A stretch of 64,000 nt of DNA from Treponema sp. UBA4377. Lineage in GTDB: Bacteria; Spirochaetota; Spirochaetia; Treponematales; Treponemataceae. Under the pieces are notes generated by a model, which ran no database searches, had not been told where the DNA came from, and was given only the letters and a program-made list of their open reading frames with translations. Shown here in pieces: positions 1 to 7,660 of this stretch. The DNA is taken from NCBI GenBank assembly GCA_002391235.1, contig DGRX01000018.1, positions 1 to 64,000 of the forward strand, read 5' to 3'. How positions within the stretch are numbered: the first letter of the stretch is position 1; every line of letters begins with the position of its first letter. A program made the position numbers and the translations under genes.

Positions 1-110
1 TAGAGCAAGTCCAAGTCCTGCTTGGGCACGCCAAGATCGACACGACGCTAAGATACGCCAATGTCCAGCAGAGCAACGTCCGCTACGCCCACCAGAAATA
101 CGTGTGCTGA
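1..110 (+). CDS. Tyrosine recombinase/integrase, C-terminal end (5' part outside window)
   Basis: Reading from base 3 gives 35 residues to a TGA at 108-110. They include LLGHAKIDTTLRYANV, the classic last box of the tyrosine recombinase (phage integrase/Xer) family. The His of LGH is a catalytic residue, and the Tyr encoded at 54-56 sits where the DNA-attacking nucleophile lies. The family cuts and rejoins DNA at specific sites. Only the last box is visible, so XerC/D-like, phage, integron or conjugative-element types cannot be separated. It lies next to a perfect hairpin and an orphan toxin fragment, which fits the edge of a mobile or rearranged segment. Confidence 0.85.
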   Translation, partial: EQVQVLLGHAKIDTTLRYANVQQSNVRYAHQKYVC

Positions 111-162
111 GCCGGGGCGGGACGATAATTTTCTAGATTTTTCGGAAAATCCAACGCCTCAA

Positions 163-190
163 ACTCCCATCAATGCCTATTGATGGGAGT
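163..190. repeat. Perfect 12-bp inverted repeat after the recombinase gene
   Basis: Arms 163-174 and 179-190 (ACTCCCATCAAT / ATTGATGGGAGT) are exactly complementary around a 4-base loop. Weaker outer pairing (AACGC at 153-157 with GCGTT at 199-203) extends it. No T-run follows, so it is not a typical intrinsic terminator. It sits 53 bases after the recombinase stop and could be a recombination or structural site. Confidence 0.7.
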
Positions 191-239
191 AAAGGGCTGC
201 GTTTTGCGGGCGGCGAAAAACGCTATATGTGGGGGTAGT

Positions 240-1016
240 TCAAAAACTTTCAACTCTTATATAATACATTATTGAATTAATGCAAGTATCTTTATATCGA
301 GCTCCTTTGTATATGTCTAGAAGGGTGATTTCTATTTCGCCATTGTACAATTCTTCAAATTCTAAACGTTGCGGATTTGGCGTATCTTTTAATTCAAAAA
401 TATATTCCCTGTTCTTTTCTTTTAGCAAAACCTTTATTCTTTTTGGCCTGGGGTTATCTGAATACAGCTTTGGATTAGAATATGAAACATATCCTGAAAA
501 AATCAACAAGCCATTGCCATTGATGCTTGTAAATATTTTTTCCCCAACTCCGTATCCTTTTTCTCCTTCTGCCCATGGTTCGCAAAGATTCAAATTGCAT
601 AAATTTTCCGACGCGTATCTCTTTTCACCTTCTTTTAATTCTGTCGAACATTTTGTGGCGAGTTTTGGCACAAAATCAATAAACTCTTCATTTAGAGGTT
701 TGTTTACGCCCATAAAAAGCATTTCGGCATTGTTAAACAATATCAACAGTTCGTCAGATTTTAACGCAAGAAGCGGCTCCTTATAACCATTTAAGACTAA
801 ATAATCAAGTTTTCCTTTTGTCACGAAATTATATTCAAATGAACGATTCCATAAATCATCTGCTACCCCTGAATTTTTTTTAAGGGCGTCGTAAAATTCA
901 ATGCTGTGCCCCTTAAAAGTCACAAGTTTAAGCATACCTGAATATGATTGCTTGGTGATTTCGCAAAACGCTAGACTAAAATATAAAAATAAAAGACATA
1001 TGGCATATTTCTTCAT
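240..1016 (-). CDS. Secreted protein with NADase-type glycan-binding (discoidin-like) domain; possible immunity protein
   Basis: 258 residues from the ATG at 1016. GGAGG lies 7 bases upstream and supports this start over an in-frame one at 1043. Residues 1-20 form a signal peptide (MKKYAIC then LLFLYFSLAFC). The C-terminal half matches the conserved pattern of the NADase-type glycan-binding domain: EPWAEGEKGYGVGEKI, then SGY, NPRPKRIKV, and DIYKGARYKDTC near the end. The N-terminal 110 residues are not recognised. It lies 45 bases downstream of the orphan RHS tip on the same strand, the usual place for an immunity gene. If that toxin acts on the cell wall, an exported partner makes sense, but this is inference. 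Base composition is AT-rich compared with the housekeeping genes. Confidence 0.7.
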   Translation of the reverse strand: MKKYAICLLFLYFSLAFCEITKQSYSGMLKLVTFKGHSIEFYDALKKNSGVADDLWNRSFEYNFVTKGKLDYLVLNGYKEPLLALKSDELLILFNNAEMLFMGVNKPLNEEFIDFVPKLATKCSTELKEGEKRYASENLCNLNLCEPWAEGEKGYGVGEKIFTSINGNGLLIFSGYVSYSNPKLYSDNPRPKRIKVLLKEKNREYIFELKDTPNPQRLEFEELYNGEIEITLLDIYKGARYKDTCINSIMYYIRVESF

Positions 1017-1061
1017 AGTAGGCCTCCACGCAATTATTGACAATTTTTCATAATATATTGT

Positions 1062-1718
1062 TCATTCAAAATCATTTATCTTCAATGGCAATGAGTCTCC
1101 TTTTGCCCATGTTTTCCCTGTTGAATCATATCCAGCCCTAAACCCCAACATGCTCAATGTGTCTATGAGCTCATTAAAATCTGCAAGCTTTGGTATTTGA
1201 CACCCTCCACTACAGGGAGTATCCCACTCATTATTTGAATTAAGGCCTGTAAAGGCATTAGGGTGAATCAGATAACCGTCCACAATTGATATTGCATTTA
1301 AAAAGCTTGGCGTTCTATTTAGTCTTGTAGCTGTATAATCTCCAGCTGGCAAAGTTTTTCCCTTTCCTGCTTTTACAAATTCAACATTATCTGCTGTTGA
1401 CTGAATATTACATGAATAAAGTGTTTTAGTTTCATAAGTGACATTCAGTTTTGATTGGTAATACTCGCCATTTCGGCCATTATCATTTTTACCGCGATTA
1501 ATAACAAGTGTTGTATTCTCCTTTATGTGATTTGCAAAGCCAGGATTTGAGTTTATCCAATAAGCCATTTTGGAAAGAGTAATGCTAGATTGTAGATAAT
1601 TTCGCATTTTTAATTTGCATTCAAATGGAATGCTTTCATTTCCATCGGGGTCTATATAGCGTACCGGACTGTTTCCCGCGTAGGCATACAAATCGCCATT
1701 GATGTTGCCTGCCTCTGT
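1062..1718 (-). pseudogene. Orphan RHS-repeat C-terminal tip with Tlde1/L,D-transpeptidase-like toxin domain
   Basis: The open frame runs from just after a TGA at 1719-1721. It begins with the RHS core terminus (NLYAYxGNxPVxYIDPDG type; here DLYAYAGNSPVRYIDPDG), which in full RHS proteins marks the cleavage point before a variable toxin tip. The roughly 185 residues after it include GDYTATR, YLIHPNAF and CSGGCQIP. A His followed by S-x-G-C is the arrangement in Tlde1/L,D-transpeptidase-type cell-wall toxins. There is no RHS core, no good start codon and no export signal. A strong GGAGGA at about 1724-1729 sits almost on top of an out-of-frame ATG, so the start was probably lost by truncation or frameshift. 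Toxin class is tentative; the RHS boundary is clear. Confidence 0.65.
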
Positions 1719-1791
1719 TCATTCCTCCTTTTTTCTAATTCTACACCAAAACGCGGGATTTTTCCAGTCGCTCAAAGCTGCAGCGCTTCGC

Positions 1792-1820
1792 TTGCGGATT
1801 GATTGACAATGCGCTATAAT
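1792..1820 (+). promoter_or_regulatory. Promoter of the acyltransferase gene
   Basis: TTGCGG (1792-1797) and TATAAT (1815-1820) are separated by 17 bases. The -10 lies inside ATGCGCTATAAT, a string seen before several other genes here. GAGGAA then lies 8 bases before the ATG at 1850. Confidence 0.6.
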
Positions 1821-1849
1821 ATAAAAATCACTTTTTGAGGAAGAACTTT

Positions 1850-2749
1850 ATGGGACAGACATTGATTCAAAAATATTCAAAAAACTTTGCGGCTCTAAAG
1901 GAAAATTCTGTCGCGGCGGCCAAGATCGACGAGTCGAACATTTACCAACCGGCCAACATTTCAAACCGCCCGATGATGTGGGAAATCTTGGACGAGGTTT
2001 TGCTTCCCGGAAGCGGCCTTGGAAACTTGGAAAATTTCAAGGACTTTTACGAGCAAGTCAAGGCCGGAAAGTCAGGCTTGATTTTGTCGGAACACTACAC
2101 AAACCTTGATTTGCCCGAAATCGTCTACTTTTTGGAAAAGCAGGGAAGCGACTGGGCCAAGGAATTTTCAGAAAAAATCGTCGCCGTCGCCGGAATGAAG
2201 CTCAACGAAGCCGACCCGGTTGTCCGCGCCTTTACCGAAGCCTTCACCCGCGTCGTCATCTACCCCACCCGCTCGCTTGACAAGCTTAGCCCGGAAGAAA
2301 AGGCCGAAGAAGAAGCGCGCGCCCGTAAAATAAACTTTGCCTCAATGCGAGCGATGGACGCTTGCAAAAAGCGCGGCGAAGTGATTTTGGTCTACCCGGC
2401 GGGAACGCGATACCGCCCCGGAAAGCCCGAAACAAAAAGGGGCTTGCGCGAAATCGACAGCTACTTGCGCTTGTTTGACATTATGATTTTGATTTCCAAC
2501 AACGGAAACTGCCTGCGCATAAATCCCGAAAACCCGGAAAACATGCTCTTTGACCTAGTTGAAAAGGACTTGGTCTTGCACACCGCAAGCCCCGTAATCA
2601 ACTGCAAGGAATTCCGCAAAAACGTTTTGGACGCGCTTCCCGCCGACGAGCCGGATCCCAAGCAAAAGACAATCGACCGCGTCATGGAACTTTTGCAAGA
2701 GCAGCACGACAAGGTTGAGAAAGAACGCTTGAAGAAGTTGAACGGCTAA
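1850..2749 (+). CDS. PlsC/PlsB-like glycerolipid acyltransferase
   Basis: 299 residues. Start is the ATG at 1850, since an in-frame TTG at 1835 lies inside the GAGG ribosome site. H82-YTNL-D87 is the catalytic HX4D motif of glycerol-phosphate acyltransferases. YPAGTRYRPG (182-191) corresponds to the EGTR phosphate-binding box, with Ala in place of Glu. The family moves a fatty acyl group to glycerol-3-phosphate or 1-acylglycerol-3-phosphate in phospholipid synthesis. No membrane segment is obvious, and the fairly long soluble form resembles the chloroplast/PlsB-type more than short membrane PlsC. It is a single gene with its own promoter and a strong terminator. Which position it acylates cannot be read from sequence. 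Confidence 0.75.
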   Translation: MGQTLIQKYSKNFAALKENSVAAAKIDESNIYQPANISNRPMMWEILDEVLLPGSGLGNLENFKDFYEQVKAGKSGLILSEHYTNLDLPEIVYFLEKQGSDWAKEFSEKIVAVAGMKLNEADPVVRAFTEAFTRVVIYPTRSLDKLSPEEKAEEEARARKINFASMRAMDACKKRGEVILVYPAGTRYRPGKPETKRGLREIDSYLRLFDIMILISNNGNCLRINPENPENMLFDLVEKDLVLHTASPVINCKEFRKNVLDALPADEPDPKQKTIDRVMELLQEQHDKVEKERLKKLNG

Positions 2750-2770
2750 ACCTGAATTTCAAACTGACAA

Positions 2771-2800
2771 AAAAAAGCGGCCGCAGGGCCGCTTTTTTTT
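2771..2800. terminator. Bidirectional intrinsic terminator
   Basis: AGCGGCC/GGCCGCT stem (2776-2782 with 2787-2793) around a 4-base loop, flanked by A6 on the left and T8 on the right. It can end both the acyltransferase on the plus strand and the ABC importer operon on the minus strand. Confidence 0.9.
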
Positions 2801-2831
2801 GCGCCTTGCTTGCCGGCGCCTTGGCTCGTTC

Positions 2832-3623
2832 CTACTGCAACAAAATCCTGTCGCTGTTAAGGTCGCGCTTTTTTATCTCGCGGAACTTTTGGACAAGCGA
2901 ATCCATCGTAAGCTTTTCTTTTTCCTCGCGGCCGATGTCAAGAATAACCTCGCCTGAATCCATCATCAAAAGACGGTTTCCGTATTCCAAGGCTTGGCTC
3001 ATGTTGTGCGTTATCATCATTACCGTAAGTCCGTAGTCGGCGGCAAAGCGGCGGGTAAGCTTCATGACCAAGTCGGCGTTGGCGGGATCCAGCGCGGCCG
3101 TGTGCTCGTCAAGCAAAAGAAGCGCGGGCTTTGACATTACCGCCATAAGCAGGGTAAGCGCCTGGCGTTGTCCGCCTGACAAAAGCTCAACGTTGTCGTT
3201 AAGGCGGTTTTCCAAATTCATGTCCAGCGCCTTTAATTGCTCTCTAAAGGCCGCGCGAAGTTTGTTGTTAAGGCTTATCTTAAGGGACTTGGAACCCTTT
3301 TTGGAGCAGATGACCATGTTGTCTTCCAAGCTCATTTTGCCGGCCGTTCCCAAAAGCGGGTTTTGGAAAATGCGGCCTATGTAGCGGGCGCGTTTGTATT
3401 CAGGCTCCTTTGTGACGTTGCGCTCCTCGTAGAAAATTTCTCCGGAGGAAGCCTTGTAGGTGCCCGCGATCACGTTCATCAAAGTGGACTTTCCGGCTCC
3501 GTTGGAACCGATGACAGTGATAAAGTCGCCTTGGCTGATTTTTAAATTTATGTTTTTAAGCGCGTGGTTTTCGTCGGGCGTTCCCGCGTGGAAAGTCATG
3601 CAAACGTTTTTAAGCTCAAGCAT
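2832..3623 (-). CDS. ABC importer ATP-binding protein (TrpZ-type)
   Basis: 263 residues with all ABC ATPase motifs: Walker A GSNGAGKST (39-47), signature LSGGQ (148-152) and Walker B LLLLDEHTAALDP (168-180). The DEHTAALDP form, with His after Glu, is typical of the ATPase paired with LivH-like permeases and TrpX-type binding proteins. It powers solute uptake at the inner membrane. It is the last gene of a three-gene operon (binding protein 4594-5583, permease 3616-4578), and its start overlaps the permease end by 8 bases, which indicates translational coupling. Substrate is unknown; this family has been linked to aromatic amino acids such as tryptophan or tyrosine. Confidence 0.9.
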   Translation of the reverse strand: MLELKNVCMTFHAGTPDENHALKNINLKISQGDFITVIGSNGAGKSTLMNVIAGTYKASSGEIFYEERNVTKEPEYKRARYIGRIFQNPLLGTAGKMSLEDNMVICSKKGSKSLKISLNNKLRAAFREQLKALDMNLENRLNDNVELLSGGQRQALTLLMAVMSKPALLLLDEHTAALDPANADLVMKLTRRFAADYGLTVMMITHNMSQALEYGNRLLMMDSGEVILDIGREEKEKLTMDSLVQKFREIKKRDLNSDRILLQ

Positions 3624-4578
3624 TTTGGCCTCCCGCGGCCGCCGCGTTTTTTGGCTCGCCGTCCTTTGCAGGGCGGGCCAAATGTTCGCGCAAGAATTTG
3701 GCTATGTCGTATTTAGAAATGATTAAGCAAAGAATGATCAAAAGGCCTGTAATCAATTTTAAGTCGTTGGAATTCATTCCGATTACGTAGCCGTAGCGAC
3801 GGCCAAGGAACATAAGGGCGCGGTAAATTATCGAGCCGATCAAAACGCGCAAAAGTTGGAGCGAGATTCTGTTGGACCTTAAAACAAATTCTCCAAGCAT
3901 AAGCGAAGCCAAGCCGGAGACCACGACGCCCGTTCCGCTTCCAACATCGGCAAAACCGGAATACATCGCGAAGAGCGCGCCAGAAAGAGAGGCCAGCGCG
4001 TTTCCAAAGCAAATGCCGACGCCGCGCATGAACTTAACATTGACCCCTTGGCTTACGACCATCTGCTCGTTGGCGCCAAGAGCGCCCATCGTAAGGCCAA
4101 AGTCGGTGTTGTAGAACAAGTTCAGCAAAAGGCAAAGGACCAAGACGACGGCAAAAACGTAAGCGGCGATCGCCCAGTCCGGCGAAAAGGACGCTTGCGC
4201 TTTTTGAACGGCTGAAATTATTTTTGAAAATATAGTCGGTATTTTTAAAAAAGAAACGTTGGCGTGGTTTGACATGATTCTCAAATTGATTGAGTAAAGC
4301 ATCGTCATAACCAAAATGCCCGCGAGCAAATCCGGCACGCGAAGCTTTGTGTAAACCAAAGTCGTCACAAGGCCCGCGCAAATGCCCGCTCCAAAAGCAA
4401 GCAGCAAGGCGACCGAAGGCGCGATTCCATGGGTAAGACAGGCCGCCAAAACGCAGCCGCCCATCGGAAATGAACCGTCAACGGTCATGTCGCAAAAGTT
4501 AAGGACTCGGAAAGTCATGAACAATCCGAGAACCATTATTCCGTAAATCAAGCCTTCAATTAAAATGCTAGCGAGCAT
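3616..4578 (-). CDS. ABC importer permease (BPD_transp_2/LivH-like)
   Basis: 320 residues, almost entirely hydrophobic, with about eight or nine membrane segments. It begins with a Leu/Ile/Phe-rich helix and RVLNFCDMTVDGSFPMGG, the conserved start of the permease family used with TrpX-type binding proteins. The C-terminal 25 residues are polar and probably cytoplasmic. It forms the membrane channel of the importer with the ATPase downstream (8-base overlap) and the lipoprotein upstream (15-base gap). Confidence 0.88.
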   Translation of the reverse strand: MLASILIEGLIYGIMVLGLFMTFRVLNFCDMTVDGSFPMGGCVLAACLTHGIAPSVALLLAFGAGICAGLVTTLVYTKLRVPDLLAGILVMTMLYSINLRIMSNHANVSFLKIPTIFSKIISAVQKAQASFSPDWAIAAYVFAVVLVLCLLLNLFYNTDFGLTMGALGANEQMVVSQGVNVKFMRGVGICFGNALASLSGALFAMYSGFADVGSGTGVVVSGLASLMLGEFVLRSNRISLQLLRVLIGSIIYRALMFLGRRYGYVIGMNSNDLKLITGLLIILCLIISKYDIAKFLREHLARPAKDGEPKNAAAAGGQNA

Positions 4579-4593
4579 AACTTTCTTCCGCGC

Positions 4594-5583
4594 CTATTTT
4601 TTGGTGAGCTTTCCGTCTTTGATGATTTCGTTGGCGCTGTCAAGCAAATCCTGGGGAATCGTGATTCCGCAGGCGGCGGCTACGTCAAGGTCAAAGAGCA
4701 AGTCGCTGTCGCTTGGCTCAGTCATAAGGCGAACCGGAAGGTCGGCGGGCTTTGTTCCGTTCAAAATCTTAACGACCATCTCGCCTGTCGCGCGGCCGGC
4801 CTTGTAGTAGTTAAAGCCGCTTGCCATCAAGCAGCCGCCTGCTTCGGCTCCGGTAACGTCGGCGCTGAAAATCGGCTTTTTGGCCTGGCCAAAAACTTGG
4901 ACCAAGCTGCTAAGAGCGCTGAATACTGTGTTGTCTGTCGTCAAATAAATTCCGTCAACGCGGTCCACAATCGCCTTCGCGGCGGACTGGACTTCTGACG
5001 AGTTTGTGATTGCCTGGGTGACCAATTCAAGGCCGGCTTCCTGACAGCCGCGCTTTACTTGCTCCAAGGCGCTGATTGAGTTGGCTTCGTTTGAAGTGTA
5101 GATGTAGCCCAAGGTCTTAAGGCCCGCGACTTTTTTAAAGAGCGCGATGTGCTGCTCCGATGGAATCGCGTCGCTCATTCCGCAAACGTTGTTCTCTCCC
5201 TTGTCGATGGAAGAAACAAGGCCAGCGCCGACGGGGTCGGTCACCGTTCCGAATACAATCGGAATGTCCTTGATTGAAGTGGCCAAGGCAAGGGCTACCG
5301 GAGTCGCGATTCCGACGGCAACGTCCACGCGCTCGTCCTTGTACTTGAGCGCGATTTGGGCGGCGGTGTTCACGTCACCGTTGGCGTTCTGCAAGTCGTA
5401 GTCGGCGGCAAAGCCGTTTTCGTTTACGACGTCGATGACGCCTTTTTCCACGGCATCAAGGGCCGGATGCTGGACAATTTTGGCGATTCCGATTTTCACT
5501 GTCTTTGAAGACGAATCTTTTTTGGCGCAGCCAAAGAGCATGGCGCAAGCGGCAAAGGCCGCGGCGATTTTCGCAATTTTCAT
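4594..5583 (-). CDS. ABC importer substrate-binding lipoprotein (TrpX-type, ABC_sub_bind)
   Basis: 329 residues. The N-terminus MKIAKIAAAFAACAMLFGC is a lipoprotein signal; Cys19 after LFG would be lipidated. The rest shows the ABC_sub_bind pattern: KIGIAKIVQHPALDA near the start, GTVTDPVGAGLV, and TDNTVFSAL in the second lobe. It captures a small solute in the periplasm and passes it to the permease encoded next. As first gene of the operon it has a clear promoter (5605-5633) and AGGAGA 8 bases before the ATG. Ligand is not predictable here; Trp/Tyr-like amino acids are the best family-based guess. Confidence 0.9.
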   Translation of the reverse strand: MKIAKIAAAFAACAMLFGCAKKDSSSKTVKIGIAKIVQHPALDAVEKGVIDVVNENGFAADYDLQNANGDVNTAAQIALKYKDERVDVAVGIATPVALALATSIKDIPIVFGTVTDPVGAGLVSSIDKGENNVCGMSDAIPSEQHIALFKKVAGLKTLGYIYTSNEANSISALEQVKRGCQEAGLELVTQAITNSSEVQSAAKAIVDRVDGIYLTTDNTVFSALSSLVQVFGQAKKPIFSADVTGAEAGGCLMASGFNYYKAGRATGEMVVKILNGTKPADLPVRLMTEPSDSDLLFDLDVAAACGITIPQDLLDSANEIIKDGKLTKK

Positions 5584-5604
5584 AGTTTTCTCCTAATGGG
5601 AAAA

Positions 5605-5633
5605 ATGATACTATATACAGAAACACTTGTCAA
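5605..5633 (-). promoter_or_regulatory. Promoter of the TrpX-type ABC importer operon
   Basis: On the minus strand TTGACA (5633-5628) and TATCAT (5610-5605) with a 17-base spacer. It is back to back with the DUF937 promoter; the two -35 boxes are 11 bases apart. Confidence 0.75.
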
Positions 5634-5644
5634 GTCCGCCGTCC

Positions 5645-5673
5645 TTGACCGCGCAAAAAAACGGGTTTATAAT
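5645..5673 (+). promoter_or_regulatory. Promoter of the DUF937 gene
   Basis: TTGACC (5645-5650), a 17-base spacer and TATAAT (5668-5673). GAGG precedes the ATG at 5706. Confidence 0.75.
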
Positions 5674-5705
5674 AACAAAACATTCTTTTTTTATAGAGGC
5701 AACAA

Positions 5706-6263
5706 ATGGACGCATCTTCTATTCTTACAACGCTCCTAAGCTCAAAGAGCGTTTCCGGCATCAGCAAGGCTACTGAAACAAGCTCCGCCGATGTATCAAA
5801 CGTCTTGGCCGCGGCCCTTCCCGCATTGTTGAAGGGTGCGGCAAAGCAAACAAGTGGCGCAAGCGCAAAAGGCTTTACGCAAGCCTTGGCCGACCACGCG
5901 GGCGAAAACGCCTCAAACCTTTCGGCCTTCTTTAAAAACGTGGACTTGGACGACGGCGCCAAAATCGTCTCGCACTTGCTGACAGCGGCAGACAAAAAGA
6001 ACATCGCCAAAGCGTCAAACACTTCGGCCAGCGCGGTAAGCGCCATCCTTGCCGCGGCCGCCCCGCTTTTTATGAGCTTGCTGGGCCAGCAAACATCCGG
6101 CTCGTCGGCAGGCGCGATCGGAACTTTGCTTACAGGCCTCGCATCCAACGGAAACTTGACCAGCCTTTTGGGCGGCCTCTTGGGTTCCGCTTCCGGCTCA
6201 AAGCCTGGCTCCAAACCAGCGGCAGGCGGATTGGCCGGCGCCCTTATGGGTCTTTTAAAATAA
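5706..6263 (+). CDS. DUF937 family protein
   Basis: 185 residues, rich in Ala, Ser, Leu and Gly, with no signal peptide. It has the repeated pattern of DUF937: a helical stretch with LPALLKG and ALADHAG, then DDGAKIVSHLL followed by SAILAAAAPLFMSLLG. The C-terminus is a flexible Gly/Ser/Lys stretch ending GALMGLLK. DUF937 is widespread and has no agreed function. The strong consensus promoter suggests good expression. The following membrane-protein gene starts 40 bases later and may be co-transcribed. Confidence 0.8.
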   Translation: MDASSILTTLLSSKSVSGISKATETSSADVSNVLAAALPALLKGAAKQTSGASAKGFTQALADHAGENASNLSAFFKNVDLDDGAKIVSHLLTAADKKNIAKASNTSASAVSAILAAAAPLFMSLLGQQTSGSSAGAIGTLLTGLASNGNLTSLLGGLLGSASGSKPGSKPAAGGLAGALMGLLK

Positions 6264-6303
6264 TTTAGGCTTTAATTTTTTGCATAAACAAAGGAGAAAT
6301 TTT

Positions 6304-7032
6304 ATGGCAGAGAAAATGTCAGACAAAAAAAAGGCGGCCATCGCAAGCGCCGCGGCTTCCAACGGACAGTCAACCGTAGGACTTAGAATCGGAGCCGTCG
6401 CCCTTTGGCTTTTGGCGATTGTTTGCGAGTTTGTGGCGCTGGCCGTCATCACAGAGTCCACAATCATTCCCTTCCTTACAAGCGTTCCGCCCCTTTACCA
6501 GGGGCTCGCCTTCCTTGCAATCGACTTGGTTCTTGTAATCATCGGCGCCCAGTTGTGGAAAAAGGCCAACCACATAAACCCAGCTTCCGAAAAGAACCCG
6601 CTCTTGTTCTGGCTTTGGAACAACATGGGCGTAATCGTTTGCGCCGTTGCCTTCTTGCCTTTTGTCGTTTTGCTTTTGAAGAACGAAAAGGCCGACCAAA
6701 AGACTAAGACAGTCGGAACAGTGGCCGCCATCATCGCGCTTTTAATCGCAGGAGTCGCAAGCTACGACTTTAACCCAATTTCGGCCGAGCAAGTCGAGCA
6801 ATACACAAATTCAACCGTTTATTGGACTGAGTACGGCAGCCGCTTGCACACGCACAACGACTGCCAGGCCCTTAGCCGCACAGCGCCGGAAAACTTGCAT
6901 TCAGGAACAATCTCCGAGGCCGAAGCCGCGGGACGCTCCACACTTTGCAAGTACTGCGAAAAGCGCGACCAATCGCTCATCGTCCAGATGCCCGACAACA
7001 AGCAAGACTTGCCCGCCGCGGCCAACGAGTGA
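6304..7032 (+). CDS. Four-helix membrane protein with C-terminal Cys/His (metal-binding-like) tail domain
   Basis: 242 residues from the ATG at 6304 (AAAGGAG upstream), rather than the earlier TTG. Four hydrophobic segments lie at about 28-50, 63-85, 98-120 and 135-155. The C-terminal domain has YWTEYGSRLHTHNDC, then GTISEAEAAG, then CKYC. This resembles the short Y-x-T-x-x-G-x-x-(Y)H...C...C-x-x-C module found at the ends of various membrane and competence-type proteins, and is likely to bind zinc. The module would lie outside the membrane if the N-terminus is cytoplasmic. Function unknown. A strong terminator follows. Confidence 0.65.
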   Translation: MAEKMSDKKKAAIASAAASNGQSTVGLRIGAVALWLLAIVCEFVALAVITESTIIPFLTSVPPLYQGLAFLAIDLVLVIIGAQLWKKANHINPASEKNPLLFWLWNNMGVIVCAVAFLPFVVLLLKNEKADQKTKTVGTVAAIIALLIAGVASYDFNPISAEQVEQYTNSTVYWTEYGSRLHTHNDCQALSRTAPENLHSGTISEAEAAGRSTLCKYCEKRDQSLIVQMPDNKQDLPAAANE

Positions 7033-7061
7033 CAAAGCGCGCGCTTTTAAAGTCTTGGCAT

Positions 7062-7096
7062 TCCGGCCCGCTTAACCGCGGACCGGATTTTTTTTA
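7062..7096 (+). terminator. Intrinsic terminator after the membrane protein gene
   Basis: Stem 7062-7071 with 7078-7087 (TCCGGCCCGC / GCGGACCGGA, one mismatch), a 6-base loop, and T8 from 7088. Confidence 0.8.
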
Positions 7097-7108
7097 TTTT
7101 GATTTCGC

Positions 7109-7137
7109 TTGACAAGATTCCATATTTTCATTATATT
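7109..7137 (+). promoter_or_regulatory. Promoter of the thioredoxin gene
   Basis: TTGACA (7109-7114) and TATATT (7132-7137) with a 17-base spacer; the leader is about 45 bases and holds AAGGAGG before the ATG at 7187. Confidence 0.7.
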
Positions 7138-7186
7138 TAGATTGTATACAATTCTGTTTTGTCAAAGCGGAATTAAGGAGGCTAAT

Positions 7187-7501
7187 ATGGCTGAGATTAC
7201 ACTCACCTCGGAAAACTTCAAGGCGGAAGTTTTGGAATCAAAAGTTCCCGTGCTGGTTGACTTTTGGGCGACTTGGTGCGGCCCCTGCCAGATGATGGGC
7301 CCTGTCGTGGAAGAGCTGGCCAACGAAAGCGACGGCTCTTACAAAGTGGGAAAAGTGAACGTTGACGAGCAGGGAGACTTGGCTCAGGAATACGGAATCA
7401 TGAGCATTCCAGCCTTCTTTGTCTTTAAGGACGGAAAAGTCGCGGCCTCCACAGTCGGAGCGCAAGGCAAAGACGCCCTCCTTGAAATGATAAAGAACTA
7501 A
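7187..7501 (+). CDS. trxA: Thioredoxin
   Basis: 104 residues, the normal length, starting at the ATG at 7187 behind AAGGAGG. It has WCGPC, the redox-active dithiol, preceded by VLVDFWAT, and the cis-proline loop SIPAFFVFKDG. It reduces protein disulfides in the cytoplasm and is recharged by thioredoxin reductase, encoded about 11 kb away at 18694-19626. It is transcribed alone from a good promoter. Immediately downstream is a 111-bp hairpin repeat (7511-7621) that may serve as its 3' end. Confidence 0.95.
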   Translation: MAEITLTSENFKAEVLESKVPVLVDFWATWCGPCQMMGPVVEELANESDGSYKVGKVNVDEQGDLAQEYGIMSIPAFFVFKDGKVAASTVGAQGKDALLEMIKN

Positions 7502-7510
7502 CGCTAAAAT

Positions 7511-7621
7511 AGGAACTGTATGTCGCTTCGCTAATTTTGCATTGGGAAGCGATTATACTTGCGCTCTTTTAGAGCGCTGGCAATCAAGGCCGCGCTTCGC
7601 TTAAAGCCTTGACTAGTTCCT
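7511..7621. repeat. Family-1 interspersed hairpin repeat, copy 1
   Basis: Bounded by AGGAACT (7511-7517) and its exact complement AGTTCCT (7615-7621). Inside are TCGCTTC...GAAGCGA and GCGCTCT-ttt-AGAGCGC (7561-7577). A second copy at 14068-14146 shares most of the sequence, and its central stem differs by paired changes (AGCCCGC/GCGGGCT), i.e. covariation. Both copies directly follow a stop codon. Confidence 0.75.
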
Positions 7622-7624
7622 TTT

Positions 7625-7651
7625 GCGGCGCGAATGAAATTATCGCGCCGC
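7625..7651. other. 9-bp perfect hairpin before the TapT start
   Basis: GCGGCGCGA (7625-7633) pairs with TCGCGCCGC (7643-7651). The 9-base loop contains an in-frame ATG at 7634, which therefore makes a poor start. The downstream ATG at 7661 is preferred. Confidence 0.6.
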
Positions 7652-7660
7652 AATTACCTT

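Noticed and set aside
110..210. Integron attC-like site after the recombinase (ATCCAAC matches RYYYAAC; hairpin follows)
   Set aside because: The right-hand core reads GTTTTGC, not GTTRRRY. The perfect 12-bp stem lacks the extrahelical bases of attC, and no cassette array follows. Kept only as a hairpin.
1834..1850. TTG start at 1835 for the acyltransferase
   Set aside because: It overlaps the GAGG ribosome site used by the ATG at 1850.
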